Assembly: GCA_002348005.1 (NCBI GenBank)
Contig: DDYQ01000032.1
Location: forward strand, 1 to 15,161
Direction of reading: 5' to 3'
DNA length: 15,161 bases
Source: Desulfobacteraceae bacterium UBA2230
GTDB lineage: Bacteria; Desulfobacterota; Desulfobacteria; Desulfobacterales; Desulfosarcinaceae
The notes beneath the pieces are model-generated. The model saw nothing but the letters and a program-made list of their open reading frames with translations. It was not told the DNA's origin and searched no databases. A program made the position numbers and the translations under genes. This document shows, piece by piece, positions 15,090 to 15,161 of the stretch; the first letter of the stretch is position 1; every line of letters begins with the position of its first letter.

Positions 15090-15161
15090 TTTGTATTCGC
15101 GTCCAGGTAACGGAACACGGTGCGATGCCGTGGCGGACCCGCCGCTGTAACCGGGGACACG
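15090..15161 (+). ncRNA. Cobalamin (B12) riboswitch, 5' part, cut by the window end
   Basis: The conserved core of the cobalamin riboswitch is readable. GGTAACGGAACACGGTGCGATGCCGTG (15106-15132) corresponds to the GGGAA...GGTG.GA..CC arm. GCGGACCCGCCGCTGTAACCGGGGAC (15133-15158) corresponds to the G-rich/CCCGCC.CTGT core, and the CCGGGGAC wording is typical of deltaproteobacterial examples. ACGG/CCGT forms a local stem. The remaining aptamer half (the B12 box GCCAGGAGACCTGCC-like segment), expression platform and regulated gene lie outside. These switches usually repress B12 or cobalt transport and cobalamin synthesis genes when cobalamin is present. Confidence 0.88.

Overview
This is a GC-rich (roughly 60%) bacterial chromosome segment. 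I place it most plausibly in the Desulfobacterota (former Deltaproteobacteria). The grounds are the core of the cobalamin riboswitch at the right edge (GACCCGCCGCTGTAA then CCGGGGAC), the Thermotoga-type DAHP synthase, and the gene mix. There is no rRNA or tRNA, no mobile element and no CRISPR array. The lineage is an inference.

Region 1 (1-3772) is the best part of the window: a divergent aromatic amino acid locus. trpE runs leftward off the window and a DAHP synthase-aroB operon runs rightward. Each side has a complete leader-peptide attenuator: a TTGACA promoter, a short leader ORF with a Trp-Trp-Trp run, a potential antiterminator and an intrinsic terminator. The leader before trpE contains WWWCLW. 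The leader before DAHP synthase is the 17-residue peptide ending FYWWWRI. The two terminator hairpins have the same 9-bp stem (GACCGTGGG/CCCACGGTC) and similar loops in the sense direction, as if the two control regions had a common origin. Trp starvation should therefore open both the first step of the shikimate pathway and the first step of the Trp branch.

Region 2 (3791-6847) is an ECF42-type module: a sigma factor with a TPR-like C-terminal extension, two DGPF/YCII-family proteins downstream, and a divergent VOC/PhnB-like protein. A strong terminator separates the sigma gene from the first DGPF gene. A perfect 16-bp palindrome fills the spacer of a candidate ECF42-type promoter in front of that DGPF gene.

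Region 3 (6889-9865) holds a PLP-dependent group II decarboxylase preceded by a small putative lipoprotein, both on the minus strand. After a 480-bp mostly empty interval comes an exported DsrE-like protein on the plus strand.

Region 4 (9969-13356) is a minus-strand pair, a glycogen-debranching-type glucosidase followed by a GT4 glycosyltransferase, suggesting alpha-glucan metabolism.

Region 5 (13806-15161) holds a leucine dehydrogenase-type amino acid dehydrogenase. After it comes a promoter and the 5' part of a cobalamin riboswitch, whose regulated gene lies outside the window.
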